Shown here piece by piece: positions 42,451-52,673 of a stretch of 64,000 nt of DNA. This DNA is from Bacteroidota bacterium (GTDB lineage: Bacteria > Bacteroidota > Bacteroidia > 2-12-FULL-35-15): assembly GCA_017303895.1 (NCBI GenBank), contig JAFLBF010000004.1, forward strand, positions 232,719 through 296,718, read 5' to 3'. Position numbers and translations under genes: made by a program. The notes below the pieces were generated by a model. It was not told the DNA's origin, made no database searches, and saw only the letters and a program-made list of their open reading frames with translations. Position 1 is the first letter of the stretch. The number at the start of each line of letters is the position of its first letter.

Positions 42451-45270
42451 TTATTTACTCAAGTATAAATTTCGTTCTGAATAAATGTTATGGAAATATT
42501 CATCCGTTAAGTCATCAATAAAATAAATGGCTTCACCGGTTGATTTCATTTCAGGACCAAGTTCTTTATTCACCTCAGGGAATTTCTCGTAAGAGAATAC
42601 CGGTATCTTGATCGCATAACCTTTTTTACGTGGATTGAAGGTAAAATCTTTCACTTTCTTTTCACCTAACATTACTTTCGTTGCAAAATTCACGTACGGT
42701 TCATCGTAAGCTTTTGCAATGAATGGAACAGTACGGGATGCACGCGGATTGGCTTCAATGATATACACCACCTCATCTTTGATGGCGAACTGAATATTCA
42801 ACAACCCAACCGTATTCAACGCCAAAGCAATTGTTTTTGTATGCTGTTCGATCTGCTTCATCACATTCTCACTCAAATCGAATGGAGGCAATACAGCATA
42901 TGAATCGCCCGAATGGATACCTGCAGGTTCAATATGCTCCATGATACCGATGATGTACACATCTTTACCATCGCAGATAGAATCCGACTCTGCTTCTATC
43001 GCTCCTTCTAAAAAGTGATCCAACAACACTTGATTACCCGGATGATCTTTCAATAGATTCACAACATGTTGCTCTAACTCCTGCTCATTGATCACGATCT
43101 TCATTGATTGACCACCTAATACATAACTCGGACGAACCAATAGTGGGAATCCTAATTCTTTGGATAACTCAACTGCTTGTTCCGCATCTTCAATCACACC
43201 AAATTTAGGATATGGGATATTATTCTCTTTTAATAGATTAGAAAAACGTCCTCTGTCCTCTGCAAGATCAAGTGATTTAAAATCAGTACCAATGATCTTG
43301 ATGCCATATCTTTCTAATTTTTCAGCAAGCTTCAAGGCTGTTTGGCCTCCTAACTGAACTATCACTCCTTCCGGCTTTTCATTCAAGATAATGTCGTAAA
43401 TATGTTCCCAGAAAACAGGCTCAAAATATAATTTATCAGCTACATTAAAATCTGTTGAAACAGTTTCAGGATTGCAATTGATCATGATGGTCTCATAACC
43501 GCACTCTTTAGCAGCTAATACGCCATGCACGCAACTATAATCAAATTCGATCCCTTGTCCGATACGGTTCGGACCGCTTCCTAATACAACAATTTTCTTT
43601 TTATTGGATGCGATCGATTCGTTCTCGTCTTCAAAAGTGCTGTAGTAATAAGGTGTTTTCGCCTCAAATTCTGCAGCACACGTATCTACTAATTTGTAAA
43701 CACGCTTAATATTCAATTCATTTCTACGGTTGAATACTTCGCTTTCCATACATCTCAATAAATGAGCTATTTGTCTGTCGGCATACCCTTTTTGTTTCGC
43801 TTCGTAAAACAATTCACGAGGCAATTCTTTCAAGGAATATTTAGAGATCTCATTTTCCAAAAGGATCAACTCTTCGATCTGATTTAAGAACCATGGGTCG
43901 ATACGGGTTAGCTTTTGGATGGTTTTAATAGAAATTCCCAATTTGATCGCATCGTAAATGTGGAACAAACGGTTCCAGCTTGGACGTTCCAGACTTTTTA
44001 ATAATTCATCCTGATTCTTCACCTCTTTCCCATCAGCACCTAATCCATTACGTTTGATCTCTAATGATTGACAAGCTTTTTGTAATGCTTCCTGGAAGCA
44101 ACGACCGATGCCCATCACCTCTCCTACTGATTTCATCTGGAAACCTAGTTCACGTTTAGCACCTTTGAATTTATCAAAGTTCCAGCGGGGAATTTTTACG
44201 ATCACATAATCCAATGTAGGCTCAAAATAAGCAGAAGTAGATTTAGTGATCTGGTTTTCCAATTCATCCAAATTATAGCCGATCGCCAATTTTGATGCGA
44301 TCTTTGCAATAGGATAACCTGTTGCTTTACTGGCTAATGCAGATGAACGTGATACACGTGGATTGATCTCAATAGCAATGATATCTTCCGAATCATCAGG
44401 ATTCACCGCAAATTGCACATTACAACCACCCGCAAAATTTCCTATGCTACGCATCATTTTAATAGCCAGTGTACGCATTTTCTGATAAGTGCTATCCGCT
44501 AATGTCATTGCAGGAGCAACAGTGATACTATCTCCGGTATGAACACCCATCGGATCAAAATTCTCTATAGAACAAATGATAGCCACATTGTCGTTACTAT
44601 CGCGCAATAACTCTAATTCAAACTCTTTCCAGCCCAAAACCGCTTTATCGATCAACACCTCATGAATGGGTGAAGTATGTAATCCTCTGTTCAGAGCAGC
44701 ATCAAACTCTTCTCTGTGGTAAACCACGCTACCACCGCTGCCACCTAATGTAAAAGAAGGACGGATCACCAATGGAAAACCAAACTCCTGAGCGATCTCT
44801 TTGCCTTCTAGGAAGGACTTCGCAATTTTTGAAGGAGCCATTCCCACACCGATCGACTCCATGCGCGCACGGAATTTATCTCTATCTTCCGTAACCTCAA
44901 TAGCATCAATATCCACACCGATCATTCGCACATTGTATTTTTTCCAAATCCCCATTTCATCGCACTTCATCGCCAAATTCAATGCTGTTTGTCCACCCAT
45001 AGTTGGCAATACAGCATCGATATCCGGATTTTCTTCCAGGATCTTAACGATAGACTTTACCTCTAATGGCAAAAGGTAGATGTTTTCTGCGGTAACTTTA
45101 TCTGTCATGATCGTTGCCGGATTAGAATTGATCAAGGTTACTTTGATCCCTTCTTCCTTTAAGGAACGTGCAGCTTGTGATCCTGAATAGTCAAATTCAC
45201 AGGCCTGTCCGATCACAATTGGACCGCTACCGATGATTAGTACTGATTTTATGGAATTATCTCTAGGCAT
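42451..45270 (-). CDS. carB: Carbamoyl-phosphate synthase large subunit, short form
   Basis: A 939-residue CarB. Two homologous ATP-grasp halves are present: the first starts [22 protein letters not shown] with [14 protein letters not shown], the second [20 protein letters not shown] with [14 protein letters not shown]. The protein makes carbamoyl phosphate with the glutaminase subunit CarA for pyrimidine and arginine synthesis. It is about 130 residues shorter than the E. coli subunit and ends soon after the second carbamoyl-phosphate domain, so the C-terminal MGS-like allosteric domain is missing. carA is not adjacent. The upstream 168 bases hold the rpmH terminator and a second hairpin (45308-45355). 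Confidence 0.94.
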   Translation of the reverse strand: MPRDNSIKSVLIIGSGPIVIGQACEFDYSGSQAARSLKEEGIKVTLINSNPATIMTDKVTAENIYLLPLEVKSIVKILEENPDIDAVLPTMGGQTALNLAMKCDEMGIWKKYNVRMIGVDIDAIEVTEDRDKFRARMESIGVGMAPSKIAKSFLEGKEIAQEFGFPLVIRPSFTLGGSGGSVVYHREEFDAALNRGLHTSPIHEVLIDKAVLGWKEFELELLRDSNDNVAIICSIENFDPMGVHTGDSITVAPAMTLADSTYQKMRTLAIKMMRSIGNFAGGCNVQFAVNPDDSEDIIAIEINPRVSRSSALASKATGYPIAKIASKLAIGYNLDELENQITKSTSAYFEPTLDYVIVKIPRWNFDKFKGAKRELGFQMKSVGEVMGIGRCFQEALQKACQSLEIKRNGLGADGKEVKNQDELLKSLERPSWNRLFHIYDAIKLGISIKTIQKLTRIDPWFLNQIEELILLENEISKYSLKELPRELFYEAKQKGYADRQIAHLLRCMESEVFNRRNELNIKRVYKLVDTCAAEFEAKTPYYYSTFEDENESIASNKKKIVVLGSGPNRIGQGIEFDYSCVHGVLAAKECGYETIMINCNPETVSTDFNVADKLYFEPVFWEHIYDIILNEKPEGVIVQLGGQTALKLAEKLERYGIKIIGTDFKSLDLAEDRGRFSNLLKENNIPYPKFGVIEDAEQAVELSKELGFPLLVRPSYVLGGQSMKIVINEQELEQHVVNLLKDHPGNQVLLDHFLEGAIEAESDSICDGKDVYIIGIMEHIEPAGIHSGDSYAVLPPFDLSENVMKQIEQHTKTIALALNTVGLLNIQFAIKDEVVYIIEANPRASRTVPFIAKAYDEPYVNFATKVMLGEKKVKDFTFNPRKKGYAIKIPVFSYEKFPEVNKELGPEMKSTGEAIYFIDDLTDEYFHNIYSERNLYLSK

Positions 45271-45307
45271 AATTAGATGTTAGATTATAGATATTAGATT
45301 TCAGACT

Positions 45308-45355
45308 AAAAAGCTCTTTTATCGCGAACGAAATTACTTATTAATGGAGCTTTTT
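45308..45355 (-). promoter_or_regulatory. Possible leader hairpin of carB
   Basis: Arms AAAAAGCTC (45308-45316) and GAGCTTTTT (45347-45355) around a 30-base loop, on the minus strand followed by a U-rich stretch, 38 bases before carB. It could be an attenuator or a second terminator for rpmH readthrough. Between it and carB, TTAGAT is repeated three times (45273-45299). Confidence 0.4.
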
Positions 45356-45385
45356 TTATTAAATGTTTTCACAAGTTTTCAAAAA

Positions 45386-45415
45386 AAAAGCCTTTCCAAA
45401 AATGGAAAGGCTTTT
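45386..45415 (-). terminator. Rho-independent terminator of rpmH
   Basis: Arms AAAAGCCTTTCC (45386-45397) and GGAAAGGCTTTT (45404-45415) around a 6-base loop, followed on the minus strand by nine U. It lies 23 bases after the rpmH stop. Confidence 0.9.
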
Positions 45416-45438
45416 ATATTATAAAAAACGATCATCTA

Positions 45439-45594
45439 CTATTTATGAGTTTTTTCGTCAGACACAGTTAATCTCTTTCTTCCTTTAGCTCTACGGGAAG
45501 CCAATACTCTGCGACCATTTGCAGATGCCATTCTTTCACGGAAACCGTGCTTGTTTTTTCTTTTACGTTGCGATGGTTGAAATGTACGTTTCAT
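45439..45594 (-). CDS. rpmH: 50S ribosomal protein L34
   Basis: A 51-residue L34: [18 protein letters not shown], then [20 protein letters not shown] (residues 21-40), and a short acidic-tipped C-terminus ([10 protein letters not shown]). This is the normal sequence and length for the family. ATG at 45592-45594 and TAG at 45439-45441. It is monocistronic, with a consensus-like promoter (45675-45704) and a strong terminator; it is not next to dnaA or rnpA in this window. Confidence 0.97.
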   Translation of the reverse strand: MKRTFQPSQRKRKNKHGFRERMASANGRRVLASRRAKGRKRLTVSDEKTHK

Positions 45595-45674
45595 TTTTTC
45601 TATTTTTTTTGCCTCTCCCTAAGGTTCAGCTCATTAATGTTCGTTATTCCCTGAATTTTTATCAAATCGGGATG

Positions 45675-45704
45675 CAAATATAGAAACTTTTTTAATTCTA
45701 CAAA
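45675..45704 (-). promoter_or_regulatory. Promoter of rpmH
   Basis: Minus-strand TTTG (45701-45704), 18 bases, TATATTTG (45675-45682). It gives a leader of about 75 bases before the L34 start. Confidence 0.78.
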
Positions 45705-45756
45705 CAAATAATTTGCATCTTCTCTAAATAAAAATCCAATAAACTTTCAAAATACT

Positions 45757-45764
45757 TACCTTTG
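45757..45764 (+). promoter_or_regulatory. -7 box of the ABC exporter gene
   Basis: TACCTTTG, an exact TAnnTTTG match 22 bases before the ATG at 45787; no clear -33 TTTG. Confidence 0.5.
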
Positions 45765-45786
45765 AGCTTAATTACTTCAGTTATTT

Positions 45787-47610
45787 ATGGCAAAAATAAA
45801 AGCAAAACCCGGTGATGAGCTCCCTAAAGCCAAGCTAAATATAGAAAATCTAAAGAAAACCCTCCGGATCTTCAAATATATCGGCAAGCATAAGTGGAAG
45901 TTTTTCCTGGGAATGTTCTTTTTGGCCGGCACAGCAGCAACTGCACTTATTTTCCCCAGATTGATGGGTGATCTGATGGGAGTAATTGGAGGTTCCGGGC
46001 CCCAAAAAGAGATCAGTCGCGATGAATTGATTGACTTCGCCAACAATACGGGCATCAAGCTATTGGTTTTATTTGCTCTACAAGCTGTATTTTCTTTTTT
46101 TAGAGTTGTTACCTTTACGAGTGTTACCGAAAACATGCTGGCTAGTATGCGACAAGCGGCATACAACAAGTTGATTCAAATGCCTATGACCTTTTTCTCT
46201 CAGCGTCAGGTAGCCGAACTAAATTCCCGCATTGCAACGGATATTACTCAAATATCAGACACATTCACCACTAATATTGCTGAATTTTTACGCCAATTGA
46301 TCATTATTGTGGGTGGGATCATCATTATTTGTTTCATGAGCTGGAAAATGGCGGTGGTTATGCTGGCCATCATCCCTGTGATTGCCATATTAACCCTATT
46401 CTTTGCAAAATATATACGTAGATTGTCAAAAGAAGCACAGGATAAAGTTGCCGAATCGAATGTGATTGTTGGAGAGAGCTTACAAGGAATTGCCAATGTC
46501 AAATCATTTACCAACGAAAGCTATGAGATCAACAGATACAAAAACAAAGTAAATGAGATAAAACAAATTGCAATAAAAGGTGGTATTGCAAGAGGTTCAT
46601 TCTTTTCATTTATCATCTTTTGTTTATTCGGTGCGATCATCTTTATTGTATGGTACGGCATCCAATTAACGCTTGAAGGAGTTATTTCTGCTACCGACAT
46701 GATCTCATTTTTGATGTACACCGTATTCGTGGCAGCATCAATTGGTGGCATTGCTGATCAGTTAGCTGCTATTCAAAGAACAATAGGAGCTACGGAGCGT
46801 GTGATGGATATTATTGATGGAACACCTGAAAAGATCAACTTAACAGCTAATAAGAGTACAGAAAGAGTCAAAGGTGATATTTCATTTGACAATATTTCGT
46901 TCTTTTATGATACACGCCCTGATTTCCAAGTACTGCACAATATCTCTTTCAAAGCGAATAAAGGAGAAACCGTTGCCTTGGTTGGGCCAAGTGGTTCGGG
47001 AAAATCGACCATTGCCTCTATTGTTCTTAGATTTTACGATCCAAAATCAGGAACGGTATCCATCGATGGAAAAGATGCTAGTGAATACGACCTGACAGAA
47101 CTAAGAGAGAATATGGCCATTGTGCCGCAGGATGTTTTGTTATTTGGTGGTAGCATCAAAGAGAATATTGAATATGGCAAACCGGGAGCCAGCATGCAAG
47201 AGATCATTGAAGCTGCCCGCAAAGCAAATGCGTTAGAATTCATTGACAGCTTTCCTCAACAATTTGAGACTGTTGTAGGCGATCGTGGAATACAATTATC
47301 AGGTGGACAGCGTCAACGCATCGCTATTGCACGCGCAGTGCTAAAAGATCCAAGTATATTGATCCTTGATGAAGCTACCAGCTCACTGGATTCAGAATCG
47401 GAACGTTTGGTACAGGAAGCTTTAGATCAATTAATGATTGGACGTACCTCTATTGTTATTGCTCACAGGCTATCTACCATCCGCAAAGCCGACAAGATCA
47501 TTGTTATAGAGAAAGGTGTGGTAAAAGAAACCGGCAAGCACGAAGAATTGATGCAGATAGAGAATGGACTTTATAGAAGTTTAAACCGTATGCAGATGGA
47601 ATTAGCATAA
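45787..47610 (+). CDS. ABC exporter, fused membrane and ATPase domains (MsbA-like)
   Basis: A 607-residue half-transporter that would function as a dimer. The membrane domain (about 25-325) has six helices, beginning KWKFFLGMFFLAGTAATALIF in the first. The ATPase domain (about 355-600) has Walker A VGPSGSGKST (about 402-411), signature LSGGQRQRIAIARA, Walker B ILILDEATSSLDSE and the H-loop IVIAHRLST. The layout suits an exporter of lipid or small molecules, such as lipid A-core or drugs; the substrate cannot be read from the sequence. It ends 206 bases before the convergent T9SS gene; that gap shows no terminator and no convincing gene. Confidence 0.9.
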   Translation: MAKIKAKPGDELPKAKLNIENLKKTLRIFKYIGKHKWKFFLGMFFLAGTAATALIFPRLMGDLMGVIGGSGPQKEISRDELIDFANNTGIKLLVLFALQAVFSFFRVVTFTSVTENMLASMRQAAYNKLIQMPMTFFSQRQVAELNSRIATDITQISDTFTTNIAEFLRQLIIIVGGIIIICFMSWKMAVVMLAIIPVIAILTLFFAKYIRRLSKEAQDKVAESNVIVGESLQGIANVKSFTNESYEINRYKNKVNEIKQIAIKGGIARGSFFSFIIFCLFGAIIFIVWYGIQLTLEGVISATDMISFLMYTVFVAASIGGIADQLAAIQRTIGATERVMDIIDGTPEKINLTANKSTERVKGDISFDNISFFYDTRPDFQVLHNISFKANKGETVALVGPSGSGKSTIASIVLRFYDPKSGTVSIDGKDASEYDLTELRENMAIVPQDVLLFGGSIKENIEYGKPGASMQEIIEAARKANALEFIDSFPQQFETVVGDRGIQLSGGQRQRIAIARAVLKDPSILILDEATSSLDSESERLVQEALDQLMIGRTSIVIAHRLSTIRKADKIIVIEKGVVKETGKHEELMQIENGLYRSLNRMQMELA

Positions 47611-47816
47611 AGCAAATGAATGCCTTTAGAGCAATGTTTAAAATTATTGAGAATAGTATGAATCAGAATTTGCTAAAAAAAGTATATTCTAAGCATGCAA
47701 AATGCAAAAATAACTGATGCACCAAGAACAATAGAACCGTAAAAAATATAACTTAAGCGACTACGCATAGCTTATCACAAACAAATATATTTAATAAATC
47801 TTACACACAAGCCCAT
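47611..47816. other. Convergent gap without clear features
   Basis: A/T-rich 206 bases between the ABC exporter and the DUF2341 T9SS gene. A 33-codon reading at 47616-47717 is the only possible small gene and is not supported by promoter or composition. Confidence 0.6.
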
Positions 47817-50375
47817 TCACCTAATAATCAACCTTTTACTATATATATTTTGATTAGAAGTGGCCGTAACCAAATAAACTCCGGGACTAATTTTGCTTGA
47901 AGGGTCAATCGCATAAACGTTTTCACCATCTGTTGATGTTAAAAGCACTTTAGAGTAAACCTCTTTGCCATTCACATCAAAAAGAACAACCAATACTTCT
48001 TTGTCTTTTTCAGAATTCAATAAAAGATTAATATTATCTGCTGAACCTGGATTAGGATAAAGATCAAAGCTGAATTCATTTAACGATTTATAGTCCACTG
48101 CTACGTAAGGATAATAAACATGATCACCATTAAAGTCCACCTGTTTTAGGCGATAATAAGACAAACCATTATATGGAGCCAGATCGTAGAGTTGATAATT
48201 TACAGGGGTAACAGAATTACCTGCACCATCTAAAGTTGAAACCGTCTCAAAATGAATAAAGTCCTTTGTTTTATCAACAACAAAATAATCATTATTAATT
48301 TCTGATGCAGTGATCCACTTAACATTTACTTTCTCTTCTTCTTGTATCGCTTCGAATGTCAGCAATTCAATCGGCAAAGGATTTACGCTGGATGACTTAG
48401 AACCAAAGGTAAATGGGCTAAAAGCTGTTATTGCTGCATTTGAAAGTACCGTTCCACTTCCTGTTCCGGAACAGGTGCCGGATGCAGTTCCTGGCCGTTC
48501 ATCCCAAGAAGTTCCATTCCAACGGGCTATAGTGAGATCGGGACAATTTGTAATACCACTTGTACTTGCATCCTCCCAATACAAGGTAATGTTTGCATTC
48601 CCTGCTCCAACTGTCCTGTCTATTTGCCAGTATTCCAATTGACTAACATTATTTAAGGGAGCATTTACAGGTGTTAAACTACTGTAAGGAGTATTAAAAT
48701 ACTCTACCCTGAATGTAGTACTTGCGGAAATATTTGTAACAGCAGCTCTCCTCCATCGAGTTCCTTTACCAACAGGAAAAACAAAATCTGCGGTTCCTGC
48801 TTTACTCATTGAACCAGAAACAAAACTTGTTGCTGACCCAGAAGTAGAGGTAGCTGCTGTGCCTAATGCTAAAATATTAGTAGCAGTCGTGTAAGTGATG
48901 CCTGATGTTAAAGTTAATGAGCCGGAAACATTTACATCTTTCCCTAATATTACTGCAGGGCTGGTAGCAAAGGTATTATTAATGGTCAGGTCGGCTAAAT
49001 TATAAGTTCCTGTGCCCGACAAATTTTGATTTTGTATGGCATTACCATTCATTCTCAAATGACCTCCCGCAGCACTTGTTAATGTTCCACAATTGGTGAC
49101 ATCGAAACGGATAGAAAGACGATTGGTGCTCAATGAAACTGTTGCACTTGGACGGATCCAAATAGAGTATATTTGTTCATTTCCATCCAAAACAGGCTGA
49201 TTAGCAGTATTTGGCACTATTACATCCTCATTGTTTGCTGGCTTCGCACCATAACTCCAGTTCGACCCAGTACTCCAAACCGTAGTTCCTCCTAACCAAA
49301 CATTTGGATGTGCTGAGATAGAATAAAAAGTTGTAGGAGAATTTTGATTGGCATATTCTGTTGCTACCCAATCTGCAGAAAGAGCTGATTTAGCAACTCG
49401 AACCTCATCAATTCGTCCCTGAAGCCGGTTGGCTGTTTCACCTGAAGCCGTTTCTCCTCCAATTGAGCAGTTTCCGGCATCTGTCCCCCAAGCATTTGTA
49501 AATGTAGCTGTTGCTGCCTGAACTCCATTTACATAAATAGTTTTTCTTCCATTTGTTATGTCGGCCACTGCAACTACATAATACCAGGTATTATTAGCTA
49601 TTTGATTCGCTGGACCATCGAGTATCACAGGATTTGAACTTCTTGAATAAAAACGCAACATCCCTGTTCCACCATCCCCCAAACTTAATGCATAACCACC
49701 TGTATTATTTACATCATCACAAAAAACACGTTGACCAGCCTTTGCGTTGTTGGTAGTGTATATCCAACCAGACATACTATAACTAGTGGTAATATTTGGA
49801 AATGTATTCGCCACCTCCAACCAGTTAGTGCCGGCATTCGCTCTGCCATCATTAATGAATGCAGGCGATTGATTAGTAGTAGAGTTGTTTGTTAATGTAT
49901 AGCCATTGCCTGAATTATCAGCAAAGCTATTATTCTCTAAATGCCAAACGCCATGATAATTATTCCATACAGCTGTGTTAGATTGGTCAGTAACAATAGC
50001 TGAATTACCATAGTACATATAGATATATGTATTTATTGATGTAGAAAGAGTAGGTATTTTAACCCAAACGGTTAAAGCTCCTGTTGTAGATACATATTTT
50101 TCTAACTGATGGTTCAATTGAGTAACGCCATCATCAGCCGTAAAAATAATATCATAACCATTGGCATTTTCAACATACCCTCCACTACCTGTAACTCTGA
50201 GATCGTTATCGGATGCGATCTTTATCATAGCAGGAAAATTAGTCAGGTCAGATGGACCGGAAACCCTGGCCGGGTCAAAAGTAATACGCTTTCTATACTT
50301 ATAATTGCAGACCTGCGAAAATAAATTGGAATAAATAAAGAATAAAATGAGAATTAGAGAGAGTAGTTTTTTCAT
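47817..50375 (-). CDS. DUF2341/LamG-like secreted protein with T9SS sorting domain
   Basis: An 852-residue protein from the ATG at 50373-50375 (MKKLLSLILILFFIYSNLFSQ, a signal peptide); a TTG 12 bases earlier is a weaker start. Next, a DUF2341-type domain (about 45-135, NFPAMIKIASDNDLRV ... VWVKIPTLSTSINTYIYMYY), then a LamG/concanavalin-like domain (about 140-345, YHGVWHLENNSFADNSGNGYTL and GRIDEVRVAKSALSADW), beta-helix-like Thr/Ser-rich repeats, and a LPIELLTFEA linker before a type A T9SS sorting domain (FDLYPNPGSADNINLLL ... KISPGVYLVTA ... SKRLIIR). DUF2341 and LamG are often found in glycan-binding surface proteins. TTACAAGTGTAA lies 16 bases before the ATG. Confidence 0.85.
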   Translation of the reverse strand: MKKLLSLILILFFIYSNLFSQVCNYKYRKRITFDPARVSGPSDLTNFPAMIKIASDNDLRVTGSGGYVENANGYDIIFTADDGVTQLNHQLEKYVSTTGALTVWVKIPTLSTSINTYIYMYYGNSAIVTDQSNTAVWNNYHGVWHLENNSFADNSGNGYTLTNNSTTNQSPAFINDGRANAGTNWLEVANTFPNITTSYSMSGWIYTTNNAKAGQRVFCDDVNNTGGYALSLGDGGTGMLRFYSRSSNPVILDGPANQIANNTWYYVVAVADITNGRKTIYVNGVQAATATFTNAWGTDAGNCSIGGETASGETANRLQGRIDEVRVAKSALSADWVATEYANQNSPTTFYSISAHPNVWLGGTTVWSTGSNWSYGAKPANNEDVIVPNTANQPVLDGNEQIYSIWIRPSATVSLSTNRLSIRFDVTNCGTLTSAAGGHLRMNGNAIQNQNLSGTGTYNLADLTINNTFATSPAVILGKDVNVSGSLTLTSGITYTTATNILALGTAATSTSGSATSFVSGSMSKAGTADFVFPVGKGTRWRRAAVTNISASTTFRVEYFNTPYSSLTPVNAPLNNVSQLEYWQIDRTVGAGNANITLYWEDASTSGITNCPDLTIARWNGTSWDERPGTASGTCSGTGSGTVLSNAAITAFSPFTFGSKSSSVNPLPIELLTFEAIQEEEKVNVKWITASEINNDYFVVDKTKDFIHFETVSTLDGAGNSVTPVNYQLYDLAPYNGLSYYRLKQVDFNGDHVYYPYVAVDYKSLNEFSFDLYPNPGSADNINLLLNSEKDKEVLVVLFDVNGKEVYSKVLLTSTDGENVYAIDPSSKISPGVYLVTATSNQNIYSKRLIIR

Positions 50376-50390
50376 AATTTTCTTCAAATC

Positions 50391-50402
50391 TTACACTTGT
50401 AA
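50391..50402. promoter_or_regulatory. Palindrome in the leader of the DUF2341 T9SS gene
   Basis: On the minus strand TTACAAGTGTAA, 16 bases before the ATG and directly after a near-consensus -7 box (TACCTTCG, 50405-50412), so it would be at or just past the transcription start. Same core as at 37176-37187. Confidence 0.42.
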
Positions 50403-50443
50403 GACGAAGGTAATAAAAAAATGGTTGCACTCTACCTTAACAA

Positions 50444-52009
50444 TTAACCATTGTATTCGCCAAATACATTTCTCATAACATCAGCTATTTCTCCTAAAGT
50501 AGCGTAATTCTCAGCAGCTTCAAGTATTACAGGCATTAAATTTTGATCTTCTTTGGCTGTTACTTCTAATTTTTGCAATAACACCAGCACTTTTTCATTA
50601 TCTCTTTCCGACTTAACCTGGTTGATCTTTTGGATCTGTTTTTCACGGATCGAATCATCTACCGTAAAAATATCTTTTAAAGGTTCCTCTTCAATGGTGA
50701 ACTTATTGACACCAACAATGATCTTTTCACCGATTTGAATGTCTCTTTGATATTTATAAGAACTTGCAGCGATCTCGTTTTGCATATATCCTTGCTCAAT
50801 AGCAGAAACAGATCCACCCATGGCATCAATCTTTTTGATGTATTCCCAGGCAGCAGCTTCTACTTCATTGGTCAATGCTTCCACAAAATACGATCCTGCT
50901 AATGGATCGACCGTATCAGCTGCACCGCTTTCATAAGCAATGATCTGCTGAGTTCGTAATGCTATTCGAGCTGCTTCCTCGGTTGGTAAAGCAATTGCCT
51001 CATCAAAACCGTTGGTATGCAAACTTTGCGTCCCTCCTAATACTGCCGATAAAGCTTGCGTAGTAACACGAATAATGTTATTATGCGGCTGTTGAGCAGT
51101 TAATGTAGAACCACCTGTTTGCGTATGAAAACGCAGCATTTGTGCACGTGGATCGGTGGCGCCTAATTCTTTGGTGATCTTTGCCCACATTCTGCGAGCA
51201 GCACGGAATTTGGCTACTTCTTCAAACATATTGTTATGCGCATTAAAGAAAAAAGACAATCGTTTTGCGAACACATTAATGTCTAATCCTTTGTCGATAG
51301 CAGCTTTCAAATACGCTTTTCCATTTGCCAATGTAAATGCCAATTCCTGCACAGCAGTAGAACCGGCTTCGCGGATATGATATCCTGAGATGGAAATCGT
51401 GTTCCATTTCGGCACTTCCTTGCTGCAATATTCAAAAATATCGGTAATGATACGCATGCTTGGTTTTGGCGGATAGATATATGTGCCACGAGCTGCATAC
51501 TCTTTTAAAATATCATTCTGAATCGTACCGGATATTTTCTTCAGATCAGCTCCTTGCTTCTTTGCTAAAGCAATGTACATCGACAATAAAATAGATGCAG
51601 TTGAATTGATGGTCATGGATGTAGTGATATTCTCCAACTTAATGCCATCAAATAATATTTCCATATCACGTAAAGAATCTATTGCCACACCGGCCTTCCC
51701 TACTTCCCCATCTGCAAATTCATGCGAACTATCGTATCCTATTTGAGTCGGAAGGTCAAATGCTACTGACAAACCGGTTGTTCCATTATTGAGTAAGTAA
51801 TGATAGCGCCTGTTAGATTCTTCAGCTGTAGAAAATCCTGCATATTGACGCATGGTCCAGAATTTACTGCGATACATGGTCGGCTGAACACCTCTGGTAA
51901 AAGGATATTCACCGGGCTCTTCCGAAGGAACATCTATTTTTGAATAAACTCTTTTTATTTCAATATTGGAGTCAGTTAAAAACTGCGCTTTTCTTTCTTT
52001 TTCTTCCAT
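50444..52009 (-). CDS. Methylmalonyl-CoA mutase-like large subunit without B12 domain
   Basis: A 521-residue protein from the ATG at 52007-52009 ([10 protein letters not shown]). It matches the catalytic TIM-barrel part of acyl-CoA mutases: [24 protein letters not shown] at the start, [36 protein letters not shown] and [24 protein letters not shown]. The C-terminal cobalamin-binding domain is absent, as in family members whose B12-binding part is a separate small subunit; that partner is not in the window. The substrate (methylmalonyl-, isobutyryl- or another acyl-CoA) cannot be fixed from the sequence. A conserved small membrane gene starts upstream and ends 27 bases before it. Confidence 0.9.
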   Translation of the reverse strand: MEEKERKAQFLTDSNIEIKRVYSKIDVPSEEPGEYPFTRGVQPTMYRSKFWTMRQYAGFSTAEESNRRYHYLLNNGTTGLSVAFDLPTQIGYDSSHEFADGEVGKAGVAIDSLRDMEILFDGIKLENITTSMTINSTASILLSMYIALAKKQGADLKKISGTIQNDILKEYAARGTYIYPPKPSMRIITDIFEYCSKEVPKWNTISISGYHIREAGSTAVQELAFTLANGKAYLKAAIDKGLDINVFAKRLSFFFNAHNNMFEEVAKFRAARRMWAKITKELGATDPRAQMLRFHTQTGGSTLTAQQPHNNIIRVTTQALSAVLGGTQSLHTNGFDEAIALPTEEAARIALRTQQIIAYESGAADTVDPLAGSYFVEALTNEVEAAAWEYIKKIDAMGGSVSAIEQGYMQNEIAASSYKYQRDIQIGEKIIVGVNKFTIEEEPLKDIFTVDDSIREKQIQKINQVKSERDNEKVLVLLQKLEVTAKEDQNLMPVILEAAENYATLGEIADVMRNVFGEYNG

Positions 52010-52036
52010 AAACACTTTCAATTACGAATACAATAT

Positions 52037-52555
52037 TTAAAATTCTTTCCCTATTTCTTTTTTGATGAGATCTATTGCTGATTTTGTTGGCATTTCACTC
52101 AACTGAGAAGCCACAGCAATGATCGCTTGAGCCAATTCCATTGCACTTGCATCGGCATTCACACGTGAAGAGGCCACATTGATCAACTTGATGGTTTCTT
52201 CTTTTGATTTTATAACGGCATCCCAAGCTTTCGCACTCATGTAGATCTGCTGCGACAAATTATGCTCAAACTCCGCACGGATCGTCTTTAATAGATCACC
52301 CTGAAATTGGGCAGCAGTACCCACTTTATTAGAACGCATGATCAAACCATTCGGATTGATACGCTCTAAGAACAAGATAACTCTTTCATAGGCTTGTAAT
52401 CGAATGGGAGTAATAACCGTTTGATTCGCCAGTTTCAGATCTAAATTCTTTTTCCTGCTTTCATGATCCAGGAAGTTCTTTACCAAATAATAAGTGGTAA
52501 TAAACACAATACCCGAAGGCAAAATAACCATTGCAATATCAAATATTCTGTCCAT
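52037..52555 (-). CDS. Small membrane-anchored protein of unknown function
   Basis: A 172-residue protein with one N-terminal hydrophobic helix (about residues 5-26, FDIAMVILPSGIVFITTYYLVKNF) and a helical soluble domain: RLQAYERVILFLERINPNGLIMR is a well-defined helix-loop segment, followed by LLKTIRAEFEHNLSQQIYMSAKAWDAVIKSKEE. I do not recognise a characterised family. It lies directly upstream of, and in the same direction as, the mutase gene, with which it may be cotranscribed. Confidence 0.65.
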   Translation of the reverse strand: MDRIFDIAMVILPSGIVFITTYYLVKNFLDHESRKKNLDLKLANQTVITPIRLQAYERVILFLERINPNGLIMRSNKVGTAAQFQGDLLKTIRAEFEHNLSQQIYMSAKAWDAVIKSKEETIKLINVASSRVNADASAMELAQAIIAVASQLSEMPTKSAIDLIKKEIGKEF

Positions 52556-52645
52556 AGCGTTATTTGTTTGAATTTAGAGGCTAAATATCGTAATTTTTCC
52601 TGAATTAAGAATTGACTTTAACCTACGTTTATAAGACAATTTTAT

Positions 52646-52653
52646 TAGTTTTG
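52646..52653 (+). promoter_or_regulatory. -7 box of the aminotransferase gene
   Basis: TAGTTTTG, an exact TAnnTTTG match 20 bases before the ATG at 52674; the -33 is weak. Confidence 0.5.
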
Positions 52654-52673
52654 TATCCTCTAAACTAAATTGT

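Noticed and set aside
47616..47717. A possible 33-residue protein (MNAFRAMFKIIENS...)
   Set aside because: No promoter, no recognisable feature, in an A/T-rich gap; chance is sufficient explanation.
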